From Streptococcus hyovaginalis DSM 12219 (GTDB lineage Bacteria; Bacillota; Bacilli; Lactobacillales; Streptococcaceae), in the NCBI RefSeq assembly GCF_000420785.1, contig NZ_ATVP01000007.1, positions 1 through 64,000 on the forward strand: a stretch of DNA of 64,000 bases, written 5' to 3'. The position numbers were made by a program, and so were the translations under genes. Below are positions 1 through 10,544 of the stretch, piece by piece; positions within the stretch are counted from its first letter, which is position 1; each line of letters opens with the position of its first letter. The notes under the pieces were generated by a model. It was not told where the DNA came from and did not search any database. It was given only the letters and a program-made list of their open reading frames with translations.

Positions 1-1
1 C

Positions 2-274
2 AAACAAGTTCACCCACTAGACTTACTTTGTCAGGAACTTGGTATTGAGCACAAGTTGATTCGCCCTCGAACACCAAGGCATAATGGAAAGGTAGAGCGC
101 AGTCATCGAAATGACAATCGACGTTTCTACCAGCACTTGACCTTCTATTCCTATGACGATCTAATCAAGCAGATGAAAATCTATCTGTACCGTTCCAATC
201 GACTCCCTATGCAGACTTTAGGCTGGAAATCTCCTATCGATATCAGAAAAGCTTTACTAGGAGCTAGCTCCTAG
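2..274 (+). CDS. IS transposase C-terminal part (cut by window edge)
   Basis: An open frame enters from the window edge and ends at TAG. It carries the end of a DDE integrase core, with RPRTPRHNGKVERSHR followed by a conserved tail ending in PIDIRKALL. The NGKVER block with the catalytic Glu is typical of rve-type transposases, closest in style to the IS481 group. The family is a judgement from motifs only. The start and the first catalytic residues lie outside the window, so intactness cannot be judged. A 34-bp palindrome covers its stop codon. Confidence 0.75.
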   Translation, partial: KQVHPLDLLCQELGIEHKLIRPRTPRHNGKVERSHRNDNRRFYQHLTFYSYDDLIKQMKIYLYRSNRLPMQTLGWKSPIDIRKALLGASS

Positions 275-282
275 TAAAGCTT
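249..282. terminator. 34-bp perfect palindrome at transposase end
   Basis: AAGCTTTACTAGGAGCT is followed directly by its exact reverse complement. It overlaps the transposase stop codon. It can form a long hairpin in either strand, but no U-tract follows, so it may be an IS-end or anti-readthrough hairpin rather than a classical terminator. Confidence 0.5.
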
Positions 283-360
283 AACAAATGGAAGACTTCA
301 AAATAACATTTTAGGTCTCACATCATTGACAAAGGTACAAAAAAAAATTTGAAAAAAAGC

Positions 361-388
361 TAGACAAATTCATTTTATCTGATATAAT
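361..388 (+). promoter_or_regulatory. tRNA-Glu promoter
   Basis: TAGACA, a 16-bp spacer and TATAAT (383-388) lie 28 bp before the tRNA. This is a good sigma-A promoter. Confidence 0.6.
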
Positions 389-416
389 AATAAGAGTCTT
401 AAATAAGGCACCAAAT

Positions 417-488
417 GGTCCGTTGGTCAAGGGGTTAAGACACCGCCTTTTCACGGCGGTAACACGGGTTCGAATCCCGTACGGACTA
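417..488 (+). tRNA. tRNA-Glu (UUC)
   Basis: The 72-nt cloverleaf reads by eye. The acceptor stem GGTCCGT/ACGGACT has a G-U first pair and discriminator A. The anticodon stem CCGCC/GGCGG carries loop TTTTCAC with anticodon TTC. The T arm is ACGGG-TTCGAAT-CCCGT. CCA is not encoded. It stands alone between IS remnants. Confidence 0.95.
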
Positions 489-561
489 TCTTAAAACTGA
501 CCTGGCTAATTAGCCAGGTCAATTTTCTTTTGAATTCTAATCCCAAATAGCTGGTATCGAT

Positions 562-1160
562 GTACTGTACCCCCAAAAAAATTGGAGAAATCATTATATT
601 ATTGCAAGGATTTGATTCTGTATTGCACAGGACTAAGTCCTTTTCGTTTTGCTTTGATTCGCCTGTTGTAGTAAAAATATAATCTCTAATAGCTTGCTCA
701 AGTTCATCCAGTGACTTATAAGATTTCTCAAATCTATAAAACATTTCATACCTGAGAATGCCGAAGAAAGACTCCATTATGCCATTATCAGGACTATTGC
801 CCTTGGTTTCTAATCTTACTCAGTCTCCCTCTTGGTTTTTCAAGAATAGTATGACCATTTTTATGGTATTGGGAAAGACAGTTTGTCAGCATAGCACGGC
901 TATTGAGTATTAATTAAGACTTTATCGATCATTTCCTGTTTTAATTCGAGAGGATAATCGTTATTTTTTCTCGTTGAACAATCCCTATGCCATACCTATA
1001 CAATAAGTTTTATCATGTATTTAAGATTGAAAATCTGAGACTATGTCATTCCGCTCCGCTCTTTCTCAACTCGTATATTTCTAGTTTATCTTCATAACTT
1101 GATTTCATCAAAAAAGACCCCAATTGTTAGATTCTCTGTCTAACTTTTGGGGTGCAATAC
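562..1160 (-). mobile_element. Decayed IS3-family element
   Basis: On the minus strand a fragment resembles the end of an IS3-type OrfB: DNGIMESFFGILRYEMFYRFEKSYKSL then DYIF. One lost base shifts the frame, and in the next frame the expected ending YYNRRIKAKRKGLSPVQY can be read. The rest of the transposase is deleted or unrecognisable. A hairpin at about 1107-1152 (GACCCCAATTGTTAGA/TCTAACTTTTGGGGT) looks like the opposite IS end. It is dead as an element. No other gene is visible in 489-1200. Confidence 0.7.
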
Positions 1161-1202
1161 ATCAGTATCAGCTGTTTTTCGGTTAAAACTTGTTTCTGTT
1201 GT

Positions 1203-3773
1203 TTACTTCAATCGCTTAATGAATTGACGATAAAGGATGAAAAGCAGAAAACCAGCAAGGGATAAGATCGTACCAAGTCGCAATCCTTTTGGAATAAAGG
1301 TCAGGATTACTTCTCCTTCACCCTTTGGCACATCTACTTTCATGAATCCTTTTTGAACCCTTTGAATAGGGACTACTTTACCATTTAAGTGAGCTGTCCA
1401 TCCCTTGTCATAAGGTAGTGTATAAACTAGGGAAGCTCGCTGTTTAGCCTTAAATTTAGTAATAACTGTATTTTTTTGGGTTCGAGTAGTAACATCTTGT
1501 TGCTTTATTATCGCCATTGCTTTTTGATAGGTGTTGGTATCTAGGGCATAAAAATTGGGGCTATCAAAAGAGATTGTCTCATTATCAGGGAAACTTAAGG
1601 TGACATCAACCTGCTGAGGTGTTTCAAAATAACCAATATTAAAAAAGGAATAGGCGTTGTCAGTAGTGTAAACCTGTGATTTATGATTGACAGAGACTGT
1701 AACATCTTGTTGGTTGTCATTACTAAAGGTAATATTAGGCATGCTGACGTAAACTTGTTGGTTAGCAGGTACTGACAATCGATAGGTTATTTGACTAGAT
1801 TTTTTGGTGTCAGACTTTAGTGTTATGCGATTATTAAGTTGGGTATGTTGACCAATAATGTTTTGATGTAGCCGTTGAAAGTAATTCTCTGATAAGCCGG
1901 TTAGTCTATTTAAGAAGCTTCGTTGATTATCCAGTGTATTGACTGTAAACTTGATATCTTTGTAAATATTTGGTGTCAATATAGCTAAGGATGAAGCATA
2001 GGTATTTTTGTAAAGAGACATGTCTGTTTGCGTCTGGTCCAATTGAAACCCGAATTTATTGGGATCAGTACTGGCTAAATTATAGGATACAGCAAAAAGG
2101 CTGTCTGCAATGATTGTATTATTTTGGTAACGCAAATTTAGGTTGGTCCCTGAAGATTGAAACCCTAACCGGTCCAATAGACTACTAGAGTTTGTGTTTC
2201 GGATTGAAGAAAATTGAGAAATACCGTTATAGTTATACTTCATACTATCGTTGCCTGTTTGGGGAAGAAGTCTTTCTATCCGGTAAAAGTCAGTTTCCTT
2301 TGACTTTGTATAGGTTACTAATTTTTCAATACTGGTGAGCTGTTTTTCATAACCTTCTCTTGTTGGAAACACCCACTCATCTCCCAAACTGCCAACAACT
2401 AAAAAAGTGTTGATAAAGATTTCAAAGAGTGTAAAGATAAGTGTAAAGCTAATAAGAAATTGCCGAGGTAATAAGCGATTATTCAAATTTATCAGAATGA
2501 CAAAGTAGGCAGCCAATAGGATTAGCGTTAAAGCTAGTTGGGTTGGAGATAGAAAATCATAGTTTTTCTGAAAAAGACCTACTGTCACAAATCCTAAAAA
2601 AAGTATGATAAAGGGAATAAAAAGACGTTTCCATTTGATAGCTTCAGCATGAGATAACACTTCAGCTGCCATTAGAATGATGGTTAATGAAAGAACCCAC
2701 GAGTAGCGATGTAGAAACATGTTAGGTGCATGCATACCTTGCCAAAGTAGATCCAAAGGTTCTATATAAAAGGCTGCTAGGATAAAACTGAGTAATAAAG
2801 CATAGGATAGTTTAACTGGCCACTTTATCGTTGATAAGGTGAAAAAAATAAGGCATAAAACTAGTGGAAATAATCCCACATAGATCATTGGGATGGATCC
2901 AAATTTTGTTGTATCATAGGCTCCAATCATATTTTTAGCAAAAATATCAAGATACCAGGCATCTTTTGAAAAAAGATTGTCAAAAGATGAAAAATTTTCT
3001 CCATGTGTTGAGAGGTCAAAGTAGGTAGGCACTAGCATAATGGCACTTGATAAGGCTGAAAAGAGAGAGATGAGCGAGAAGTCCAGAAGTTGCCGTAACC
3101 GTATTTTCCAAGAAGCATATCGCGTCATCTGCGCTAAAAAATAGAGTATTAAAAAAATAGCCATCATGAAGCCAAAATAATAATTTTGGATAAATAAAAT
3201 GGTCAAGCTAAGATAATAGAGAAAGAACTGTCGCTGCTCTAGTAGGTGATGTAATCCCAGTATAATCAGAGGTAAGAGAATAAAAACATCAAGCCATGTA
3301 TTTATTTCCAGTTGACTGGTTGCAAAACTTAAAAGGGCATAAGAAGTAGATAGTGAGAGCAGTAAATAAGGATTGACAGTCTTGTAAAGAGACCGTAAAG
3401 CTATGTACATACTCAAACCAGATAAGCCAAATTTGATCAAGGTAAATAAGTAGATCGCATCTGGCATGGATGTCAAAGAGAAAAAGAAGACAAAAGGCGA
3501 TAGAAAAGAGCCTAAGTAATAGCTGATGAGCGCATAAAAATTGAGGCCAAGTCCGCTTGTAAAGGTGTAAAAAAGACTGTCTGATCCATGCAAGATATTG
3601 CGCAAACCTTGTGCAAAAATAACATATTGATGGAAGCCATCACTGGCTAGAATGGTTCGATCGCTTCCCCACCAAATCTCATTTGTTAAGAGCACAATAG
3701 TCATTATGAAAAAGGGTAAGAGAAAACCTAGAAAGTAGGGTAATCCTTTTTTTAATGTAAAATGTGTAGACAT
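1203..3773 (-). CDS. YfhO-family multi-spanning membrane protein
   Basis: The 856-aa protein has about 12 or more hydrophobic segments over residues 1-470, a large polar, probably extracellular region (about 480-820) and a final TM helix ending in the basic tail RQFIKRLK. An early loop reads DRTILASDGFHQY, resembling the polyprenyl-sugar-dependent GT-C glycosyltransferase layout. The family is YfhO; in Bacillus such proteins are tied to glycosylation of lipoteichoic acid. The exact substrate here cannot be read from sequence. It is a single gene, read toward IS debris. The length is normal for streptococcal members. Confidence 0.8.
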   Translation of the reverse strand: MSTHFTLKKGLPYFLGFLLPFFIMTIVLLTNEIWWGSDRTILASDGFHQYVIFAQGLRNILHGSDSLFYTFTSGLGLNFYALISYYLGSFLSPFVFFFSLTSMPDAIYLFTLIKFGLSGLSMYIALRSLYKTVNPYLLLSLSTSYALLSFATSQLEINTWLDVFILLPLIILGLHHLLEQRQFFLYYLSLTILFIQNYYFGFMMAIFLILYFLAQMTRYASWKIRLRQLLDFSLISLFSALSSAIMLVPTYFDLSTHGENFSSFDNLFSKDAWYLDIFAKNMIGAYDTTKFGSIPMIYVGLFPLVLCLIFFTLSTIKWPVKLSYALLLSFILAAFYIEPLDLLWQGMHAPNMFLHRYSWVLSLTIILMAAEVLSHAEAIKWKRLFIPFIILFLGFVTVGLFQKNYDFLSPTQLALTLILLAAYFVILINLNNRLLPRQFLISFTLIFTLFEIFINTFLVVGSLGDEWVFPTREGYEKQLTSIEKLVTYTKSKETDFYRIERLLPQTGNDSMKYNYNGISQFSSIRNTNSSSLLDRLGFQSSGTNLNLRYQNNTIIADSLFAVSYNLASTDPNKFGFQLDQTQTDMSLYKNTYASSLAILTPNIYKDIKFTVNTLDNQRSFLNRLTGLSENYFQRLHQNIIGQHTQLNNRITLKSDTKKSSQITYRLSVPANQQVYVSMPNITFSNDNQQDVTVSVNHKSQVYTTDNAYSFFNIGYFETPQQVDVTLSFPDNETISFDSPNFYALDTNTYQKAMAIIKQQDVTTRTQKNTVITKFKAKQRASLVYTLPYDKGWTAHLNGKVVPIQRVQKGFMKVDVPKGEGEVILTFIPKGLRLGTILSLAGFLLFILYRQFIKRLK

Positions 3774-3808
3774 AGTTTAAACTTGTAAACCTCTTGTAAA
3801 GATATAGT

Positions 3809-3841
3809 AGAAAACTCAGCTGATGAACAACTGAGTTTTGG
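3809..3841 (-). terminator. Hairpin between YfhO and ABC-F genes
   Basis: AAAACTCAG, a 12-nt loop region, then CTGAGTTTTG. It lies just after the ABC-F stop codon on the minus strand and ends the ABC-F transcript. Confidence 0.65.
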
Positions 3842-3844
3842 TTT

Positions 3845-5467
3845 TTAGTCTTTCCAAAGCTCTTGAACTTTGGCTTGCACTTCTTTATTGTCAAGGAATT
3901 CGTCATAAGTTTCATCAATACGATCAATAATACCGTTTTTAGAAAGAACGATGATGTGATTAGCAAGTGTTTGGATAAACTCATGGTCATGACTGGCAAA
4001 GATAATGGATTCTTTGAAAGCTTTAAGGCCATCGTTAAGGCTTGAGATAGATTCCAAATCCAAGTGGTTGGTTGGGTCATCTAGTACCAAGACATTTGAT
4101 TTAAGAAGCATGAGTTTTGACAACATCACGCGTACCTTCTCTCCTCCTGACAAGACATTGACAGACTTGTTAACTTCGTCACCTGAGAAGAGCATGCGTC
4201 CTAAGAAACCACGTAAGAAAGTATTATCGTCTTCTTCTTTAGAAGCAAACTGACGTAACCATTCAAGGATAGTTTCACCATTTTCGAAATCCTTAGTATT
4301 ATCTTTTGGAAGGTAAGATTGACTAGTAGTCACTCCCCACTTAACGGTACCTTCATAAGGGATTTCCCCCATAATGGCACGGATAAGAGCTGTGGTTTGG
4401 ATATCATTTTGACCGATAAGAGCCGTTTTATCACCCGGACGAAGGATAAAGCTAATATTGTCGAGAATTTTTTCACCATCAATCGTCACTGATAAGTTTT
4501 CAACGGTTAGAAGGTCATTCCCCATTTCACGTTCAGCTTTGAAACTGATGAATGGGTATTTACGACTTGATGGGACTATTTCTTCCAGTTCAATTTTATC
4601 AAGCATTTTCTTACGAGATGTCGCTTGTTTTGATTTTGACGCGTTGGCAGAGAAACGGGCAACGAATTCTTGTAATTGCTTGATCTTCTCTTCAGCTTTA
4701 GCATTACGGTCTGCTTGGAGACGTGCAGCCAACTCAGATGATTCTTTCCAGAAATCATAGTTACCAACGAAGAGTTTGATTTTACCAAAATCAAGGTCAG
4801 CCATGTGTGTACATACTTTATTTAGGAAGTGACGGTCATGGGAGACAACGATAACGGTATTTTCAAAATCAATCAAGAAATCTTCTAACCAGGAGATAGA
4901 CTGGATGTCAAGACCATTGGTAGGCTCGTCAAGAAGTAGAACGTCTGGTTTACCAAAGAGGGCTTTGGCAAGGAGAACTTTGACCTTGTCACCATTAGCA
5001 AGCTCGCTCATATTTTGGTAGTGAAGTTCTTCTGGGATGTTCAAGTTTTGGAGGAGTTGAGAAGCTTCAGATTCTGCTTCCCAGCCGCCAAGTTCTGCGA
5101 ATTGTCCCTCAAGTTCAGCAGCACGAACCCCATCTTCATCAGAAAAGTCAGCTTTCATGTAGATAGCATCTTTCTCTTTCATAATGTCGTAAAGTTCTTG
5201 GTTACCCATGATAACAACGTCAATAGCACGTTCTTCTTCATAGTCGAAGTGGTTCTGACGAAGCACGGATAGACGCTCATCTGGACCAAGTGAAATATGC
5301 CCTGTAGATGGTTCGATGTCTCCAGCAAGAATTTTTAGAAAAGTTGATTTCCCGGCACCATTGGCACCAATAAGTCCGTAGGTATTTCCTTCTGTAAATT
5401 TGATGTTAACATCATCAAAAAGTTTGCGATCACTAAAACGTAAAGATACGTCTGAAACTGTAAGCAA
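3845..5467 (-). CDS. ABC-F ATPase (YkpA/YbiT type)
   Basis: The 540-aa soluble protein has two ABC domains and no membrane segment, the mark of ribosome-associated ABC-F factors. Domain 1 has Walker A GANGAGKST near residue 35 and LLLDEPTNGLD. Domain 2 has LSGGEKVRVMLSK and VLVLDDPTNHLDLE. The expected second Walker A reads GQNDIQTT, lacking the P-loop Lys, and the second Walker B has Asp where the catalytic Glu usually sits. Domain 1's signature is SELANGDKVKV. Domain 2 may therefore bind but not hydrolyse ATP (inference). A translation factor or antibiotic-protection role is possible; no drug specificity can be assigned. Confidence 0.85.
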   Translation of the reverse strand: MLTVSDVSLRFSDRKLFDDVNIKFTEGNTYGLIGANGAGKSTFLKILAGDIEPSTGHISLGPDERLSVLRQNHFDYEEERAIDVVIMGNQELYDIMKEKDAIYMKADFSDEDGVRAAELEGQFAELGGWEAESEASQLLQNLNIPEELHYQNMSELANGDKVKVLLAKALFGKPDVLLLDEPTNGLDIQSISWLEDFLIDFENTVIVVSHDRHFLNKVCTHMADLDFGKIKLFVGNYDFWKESSELAARLQADRNAKAEEKIKQLQEFVARFSANASKSKQATSRKKMLDKIELEEIVPSSRKYPFISFKAEREMGNDLLTVENLSVTIDGEKILDNISFILRPGDKTALIGQNDIQTTALIRAIMGEIPYEGTVKWGVTTSQSYLPKDNTKDFENGETILEWLRQFASKEEDDNTFLRGFLGRMLFSGDEVNKSVNVLSGGEKVRVMLSKLMLLKSNVLVLDDPTNHLDLESISSLNDGLKAFKESIIFASHDHEFIQTLANHIIVLSKNGIIDRIDETYDEFLDNKEVQAKVQELWKD

Positions 5468-5535
5468 TGTGATTACCTCATTTTATCTATAATATGCTAC
5501 TTCATTCTACTAGAAAAATAGCGATTTTTCAATGA

Positions 5536-6408
5536 TTAGCCCGGTAAGATAATATCTTCCTCAGGGACTTTATAATCTTTTGTTAGGCTAAATCCGCGGC
5601 CAGTAACACGACTAGCTGGTGTGATGATGACAAAAGCTGAAGGATCTATTTTGGCAATAGCCTTTTCAAAACGATGCACCTCAAAATTAGAAATAGTTGT
5701 CATGAGCATGACTTGATCCTTATCGGTGTATCCTCCTTTGATAGGTATGGTTGTAACTCCTCTATCAAGGTCAGAAGCAATCACTTTTTTGATATCAGCG
5801 TATTTAGATGAAACAATCATCATATTACGAGCAGAAGAGGCACCTGCTTCCATAGTATTAACCGTGTATGAGATAATGATGAGGGCTAGTATAGAGTACA
5901 TAACAGTTTCAACAGGAAAGGCAAATAATCCCATTGCAACACTGATCCCATCTACGATTAACATGGCCATCGCAAGTGATAAAGGACTGTATTTATGAAG
6001 GACTTGGGTTAAAATCCCAGTTCCCCCTGTTGAGGAATTTCCCCAAAAAACCATTCCTAAGCCAAAACCAACAATAACACCTCCAAAAATAGCTGCTAGC
6101 ATGTGGTCATGGGTAAGTGTGGGCAATGGCTCAGTCAAACCAATAAAAAGCGGAAAAATCCAGGAACCATATAAGGTTTTGATCAAGGTAGCGCGGCCAA
6201 GACCGATATAACAAATGAGCAGTAAAGGAATATTGATTAAGAGTAAAAAATATGATGGCGACCACCCAAAAAGTTCTTTAAAACTGACAGCAATACCAAT
6301 CATACCGCCAGAGGCAATGTTATTATCAATAAACATGGTATTAAATCCAATTGCTGATACCAGAGAACCCATGGTTACAAATAAAAAATCTACGATTCTT
6401 TTCGTCAT
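5536..6408 (-). CDS. YitT-family membrane protein (DUF161/DUF2179)
   Basis: The 290-aa protein starts at ATG after a good ribosome site (AAGGAG on the minus strand). It has five or six TM helices (about 1-170), with the glycine-rich FGGVIVGFGLGMVFWGNSSTGGTG typical of the YitT family split around residue 120. A soluble C-terminal DUF2179 domain follows (about 215-285, TTISNFEVHRFEKAIAKIDP). Members are integral membrane proteins of unknown transport function. It is probably monocistronic. Confidence 0.85.
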   Translation of the reverse strand: MTKRIVDFLFVTMGSLVSAIGFNTMFIDNNIASGGMIGIAVSFKELFGWSPSYFLLLINIPLLLICYIGLGRATLIKTLYGSWIFPLFIGLTEPLPTLTHDHMLAAIFGGVIVGFGLGMVFWGNSSTGGTGILTQVLHKYSPLSLAMAMLIVDGISVAMGLFAFPVETVMYSILALIIISYTVNTMEAGASSARNMMIVSSKYADIKKVIASDLDRGVTTIPIKGGYTDKDQVMLMTTISNFEVHRFEKAIAKIDPSAFVIITPASRVTGRGFSLTKDYKVPEEDIILPG

Positions 6409-6484
6409 TTTTAGCTCCTTCTTTAAAATCCTTATCTATTATCGCTGATAGTAGTGAGGAAGGTCAAGACTTCTTTTGAAAAAC

Positions 6485-6513
6485 TTGACAATAGTTGTCC
6501 TTTTTCCTAGAAT
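6485..6513 (+). promoter_or_regulatory. trpS promoter
   Basis: TTGACA (6485-6490), a 17-bp spacer and TAGAAT (6508-6513) stand directly before the T-box leader. Confidence 0.75.
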
Positions 6514-6519
6514 GAAAGG

Positions 6520-6735
6520 GTCAGATAAGTAGTTAAGTCATGTCTTTTCAGAGAGCTGGTGGTTGCTGAAAATCAGTAAGACAACTTGACCAAGTGGGCT
6601 GATGTTTCACATGAAACCAAAAGGTATCATGCTTCGTAATATCTTAAGAGATGGCACATAGTGCTAATTGAGGTGGTACCGCGCAATTGAAAATTGACGC
6701 CCTCACGTAGAGTACTCTACGTGGGGGATTTTTGA
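6520..6735 (+). promoter_or_regulatory. T-box riboswitch (tRNA-Trp sensing)
   Basis: The leader contains the conserved T-box TGAGGTGGTACCGCG (6669-6683). This is followed by a strong terminator hairpin CCTCACGTAGAGTACTCTACGTGGGGG with a T-run (about 6699-6735). The upstream half has the usual Stem I blocks (GAGAGCTGG and GGTTGCTGAAAATCAG). A TGG triplet near 6595 sits where the specifier is expected and matches the gene it controls. Uncharged tRNA-Trp should bind and favour the antiterminator, raising trpS expression. Confidence 0.9.
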
Positions 6736-6782
6736 TAAATAAGAAACTTGACAATCTTGTCAAGTGAGTGTAAAGGAGAAAG

Positions 6783-7805
6783 ATGACGAAACCAATTATT
6801 CTAACAGGCGACCGTCCAACGGGGAAATTGCACTTGGGGCATTATGTAGGCTCACTCAAAAATCGTGTGATTTTACAAAATCAAAATCAATATGACATGT
6901 TTGTTTTTTTGGCTGATCAACAGGCATTGACGGATCATGCCAAAGAGTCAGCAATCATCAAGGAGTCCATTGGAAATGTGGCTTTGGATTACCTATCAGC
7001 TGGTTTAGATCCTGAAAAGGCGACTATTTTTATTCAGAGTCAGATTCCAGAATTGGCTGAATTAACCATGTATTACATGAACTTGGTATCACTAGCGCGT
7101 TTGGAACGCAATCCAACTGTTAAAACCGAAATTGCTCAAAAAGGTTTTGGTGAATCTATTCCTTCAGGATTCTTAGTTTACCCAGTTTCGCAGGCGGCAG
7201 ATATTACGGCCTTTAAAGCTAACCTGGTCCCTGTAGGTAATGATCAGAAACCCATGATTGAGCAGACACGTGAAATTGTACGTAGCTTTAATCATACCTA
7301 CCAGTGTGATGTCTTGGTCGAACCAGAAGGCATGTATCCTGAAAATGAAGCGGCTGGACGTTTGCCAGGTCTTGATGGCAATGCTAAAATGTCTAAATCA
7401 CTTGGAAATGGCATTTACTTATCTGATGATATGGATACGGTTCGTAAAAAAGTTATGAGCATGTATACTGATCCAAATCACATTCGTGTTGAAGATCCAG
7501 GTCAAATTGAGGGAAATATGGTCTTCCACTATTTAGATATTTTTGGTCGTGAGGAAGATCAAGCAGAAATTTCAGCAATGAAAGAGCACTACCAACGAGG
7601 TGGTCTCGGAGATGTCAAAACCAAACGCTACTTATTGGAGATTTTAGAACGTGAGCTATCTCCTATTCGCGAACGTCGTTTGGAATATGCTAAAGATATG
7701 GGACAAGTCTTCCAAATGCTTAAGGAAGGTAGTGAAAAAGCACGTGTTGTTGCTGGACAAACCTTATCAGAAGTCAAAAATGCGATGGGTATTAATTATT
7801 TTTAA
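6783..7805 (+). CDS. trpS: Tryptophanyl-tRNA synthetase
   Basis: The 340-aa class I synthetase charges tRNA-Trp in the cytosol. [16 protein letters not shown] near the N-terminus holds the HIGH motif (HLGH) and KMSKSLGN near residue 203 is the KMSKS loop. The length is normal. The ATG follows AAAGGAGAAAG. It stands alone behind a tryptophan T-box, which supports the amino-acid assignment. A hairpin terminator follows at once. Confidence 0.97.
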   Translation: MTKPIILTGDRPTGKLHLGHYVGSLKNRVILQNQNQYDMFVFLADQQALTDHAKESAIIKESIGNVALDYLSAGLDPEKATIFIQSQIPELAELTMYYMNLVSLARLERNPTVKTEIAQKGFGESIPSGFLVYPVSQAADITAFKANLVPVGNDQKPMIEQTREIVRSFNHTYQCDVLVEPEGMYPENEAAGRLPGLDGNAKMSKSLGNGIYLSDDMDTVRKKVMSMYTDPNHIRVEDPGQIEGNMVFHYLDIFGREEDQAEISAMKEHYQRGGLGDVKTKRYLLEILERELSPIRERRLEYAKDMGQVFQMLKEGSEKARVVAGQTLSEVKNAMGINYF

Positions 7806-7835
7806 AAAGCAGGTCTCGAAGGACCGCTTTTTTTA
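7806..7835 (+). terminator. trpS terminator
   Basis: AGCAGGTC, loop TCGAA, GGACCGCT (one mismatch), then a run of seven T. Confidence 0.8.
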
Positions 7836-7937
7836 GTTCATTTGAAACGAACTTTTTTAGGGAAATTTTTAAAAATTTTCGGAAAATAACAATTCTTTAT
7901 ATTTTGGTTTCTCTCATAAAAATTGAGGCGTAAGCAG

Positions 7938-7965
7938 TTGACAAAATATTTTAGCGTGATATGAT
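7938..7965 (+). promoter_or_regulatory. guaB promoter
   Basis: TTGACA (7938-7943), a 16-bp spacer and TATGAT (7960-7965) precede guaB by about 43 bp. I see no purine riboswitch in the leader. Confidence 0.65.
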
Positions 7966-7984
7966 AATAAAAATAAAATTTTAG

Positions 7985-9490
<1,506 letters not shown>

Positions 9491-9511
9491 TAGGCACTAT
9501 AAGATGATAAT

Positions 9512-9540
9512 AAAGGGATCCTGGGATTCCTTTTTATTTT
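9512..9540 (+). terminator. guaB terminator
   Basis: AAAGGGATC, CTGG loop, GATTCCTTTTTATTTTG. Confidence 0.7.
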
Positions 9541-9628
9541 GTCACTAATTAAATTAGTGATTAATCATTGACAAGTTGTTTAAACTTTAATAAAGTAAGT
9601 TCATTCAGTTTTTTAGAAAGGAATTATT

Positions 9629-10498
9629 GTGGAAGGAATATTATACGCACTTGTCCCGATGTTTGCTTGGGGATTAATTGGCTTTACATCAAATAAAATA
9701 GGGGGAACTGCGAATCAACAAACCTTAGGACTAACGCTAGGTGCTCTATTTTTTGCCTTTGTTTCTTGGGTCATTGTACAACCAGAAATGTCTATGACGC
9801 TTTGGATTGTAGGCATTATAGGGGGACTACTTTGGTCGGTAGGACAAAACGGGCAATTTCATGCCATGAAATATATGGGGGTTTCAGTTGCACAACCGCT
9901 ATCTAGTGGTTCACAGTTGGTTTTAGGTAGTTTGATTGGGGCTCTAGCTTTCCAAGAATGGACGAAACCAATCCAATTTATTCTTGGAATATTTGCTTTA
10001 ATTATTTTATTGATTGGCTTCTTTTTCTCAAGTCGTCGTGATACTGCCAATGATACAACAAGTCTAGAAAATCGTGATTTTCCAAAAGGTTTTAGGGCCT
10101 TAACTTACTCAACGTTAGGCTATGTTTCATATGCTGTACTGTTTAATAATATTATGAAATTTGAAGCCCTATCTGTTCTGTTACCTATGGCTATTGGGAT
10201 GGTTCTTGGTGCCCTTCTGTTTATGAGAAGTAATCTGTCCTTTGAGCCGATTATTTTAAAAAATGCTGTGGTAGGTTTGTTATGGGGAACAGGTAATATC
10301 TTTATGCTATTAGCAGCTGCAGAAGCAGGCCTAGCAATCGCCTTTAGCTTCTCACAACTTGGTGCAGTAATCTCTATCGTTGCTGGTATTCTCTTTTTAG
10401 GAGAGAAGAAAACCAAGAAAGAACTACAATGGATTACGATTGGAACAATTTTATTTGTGCTCGGCGCCATTTTATTGGGGATCGTGAAATCTTATTAA
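9629..10498 (+). CDS. GRP/GlcU-family sugar transporter
   Basis: The 289-aa protein has about ten TM helices in the EamA-like fold of the glucose/ribose porter (GRP) family. LWSVGQNGQFHAMKYMGVSVAQPLSSGSQ near residue 70-100 (a longer conserved block) is a family hallmark. It starts at GTG after AAAGGAAT; no in-frame ATG is nearby. Members move glucose, ribose or rhamnose with protons; the substrate is not readable here. Monocistronic, convergent with recF. Confidence 0.85.
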   Translation: MEGILYALVPMFAWGLIGFTSNKIGGTANQQTLGLTLGALFFAFVSWVIVQPEMSMTLWIVGIIGGLLWSVGQNGQFHAMKYMGVSVAQPLSSGSQLVLGSLIGALAFQEWTKPIQFILGIFALIILLIGFFFSSRRDTANDTTSLENRDFPKGFRALTYSTLGYVSYAVLFNNIMKFEALSVLLPMAIGMVLGALLFMRSNLSFEPIILKNAVVGLLWGTGNIFMLLAAAEAGLAIAFSFSQLGAVISIVAGILFLGEKKTKKELQWITIGTILFVLGAILLGIVKSY

Positions 10499-10514
10499 CA
10501 TTGTTATAAACAAG

Positions 10515-10544
10515 AAAATCAGGTCGTATTACGTACCTGATTTT
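10515..10544. terminator. Bidirectional terminator between glcU-like gene and recF
   Basis: AAAATCAGGT, 10-nt loop, ACCTGATTTT has A- and T-runs on both sides, so it serves both converging genes. It overlaps the last codons of recF. Confidence 0.75.

Noticed and set aside
417..488. tRNA-Glu as an integration site for a genomic island
   Set aside because: No integrase gene or repeated tRNA 3' end was seen. The neighbours are ordinary IS remnants.
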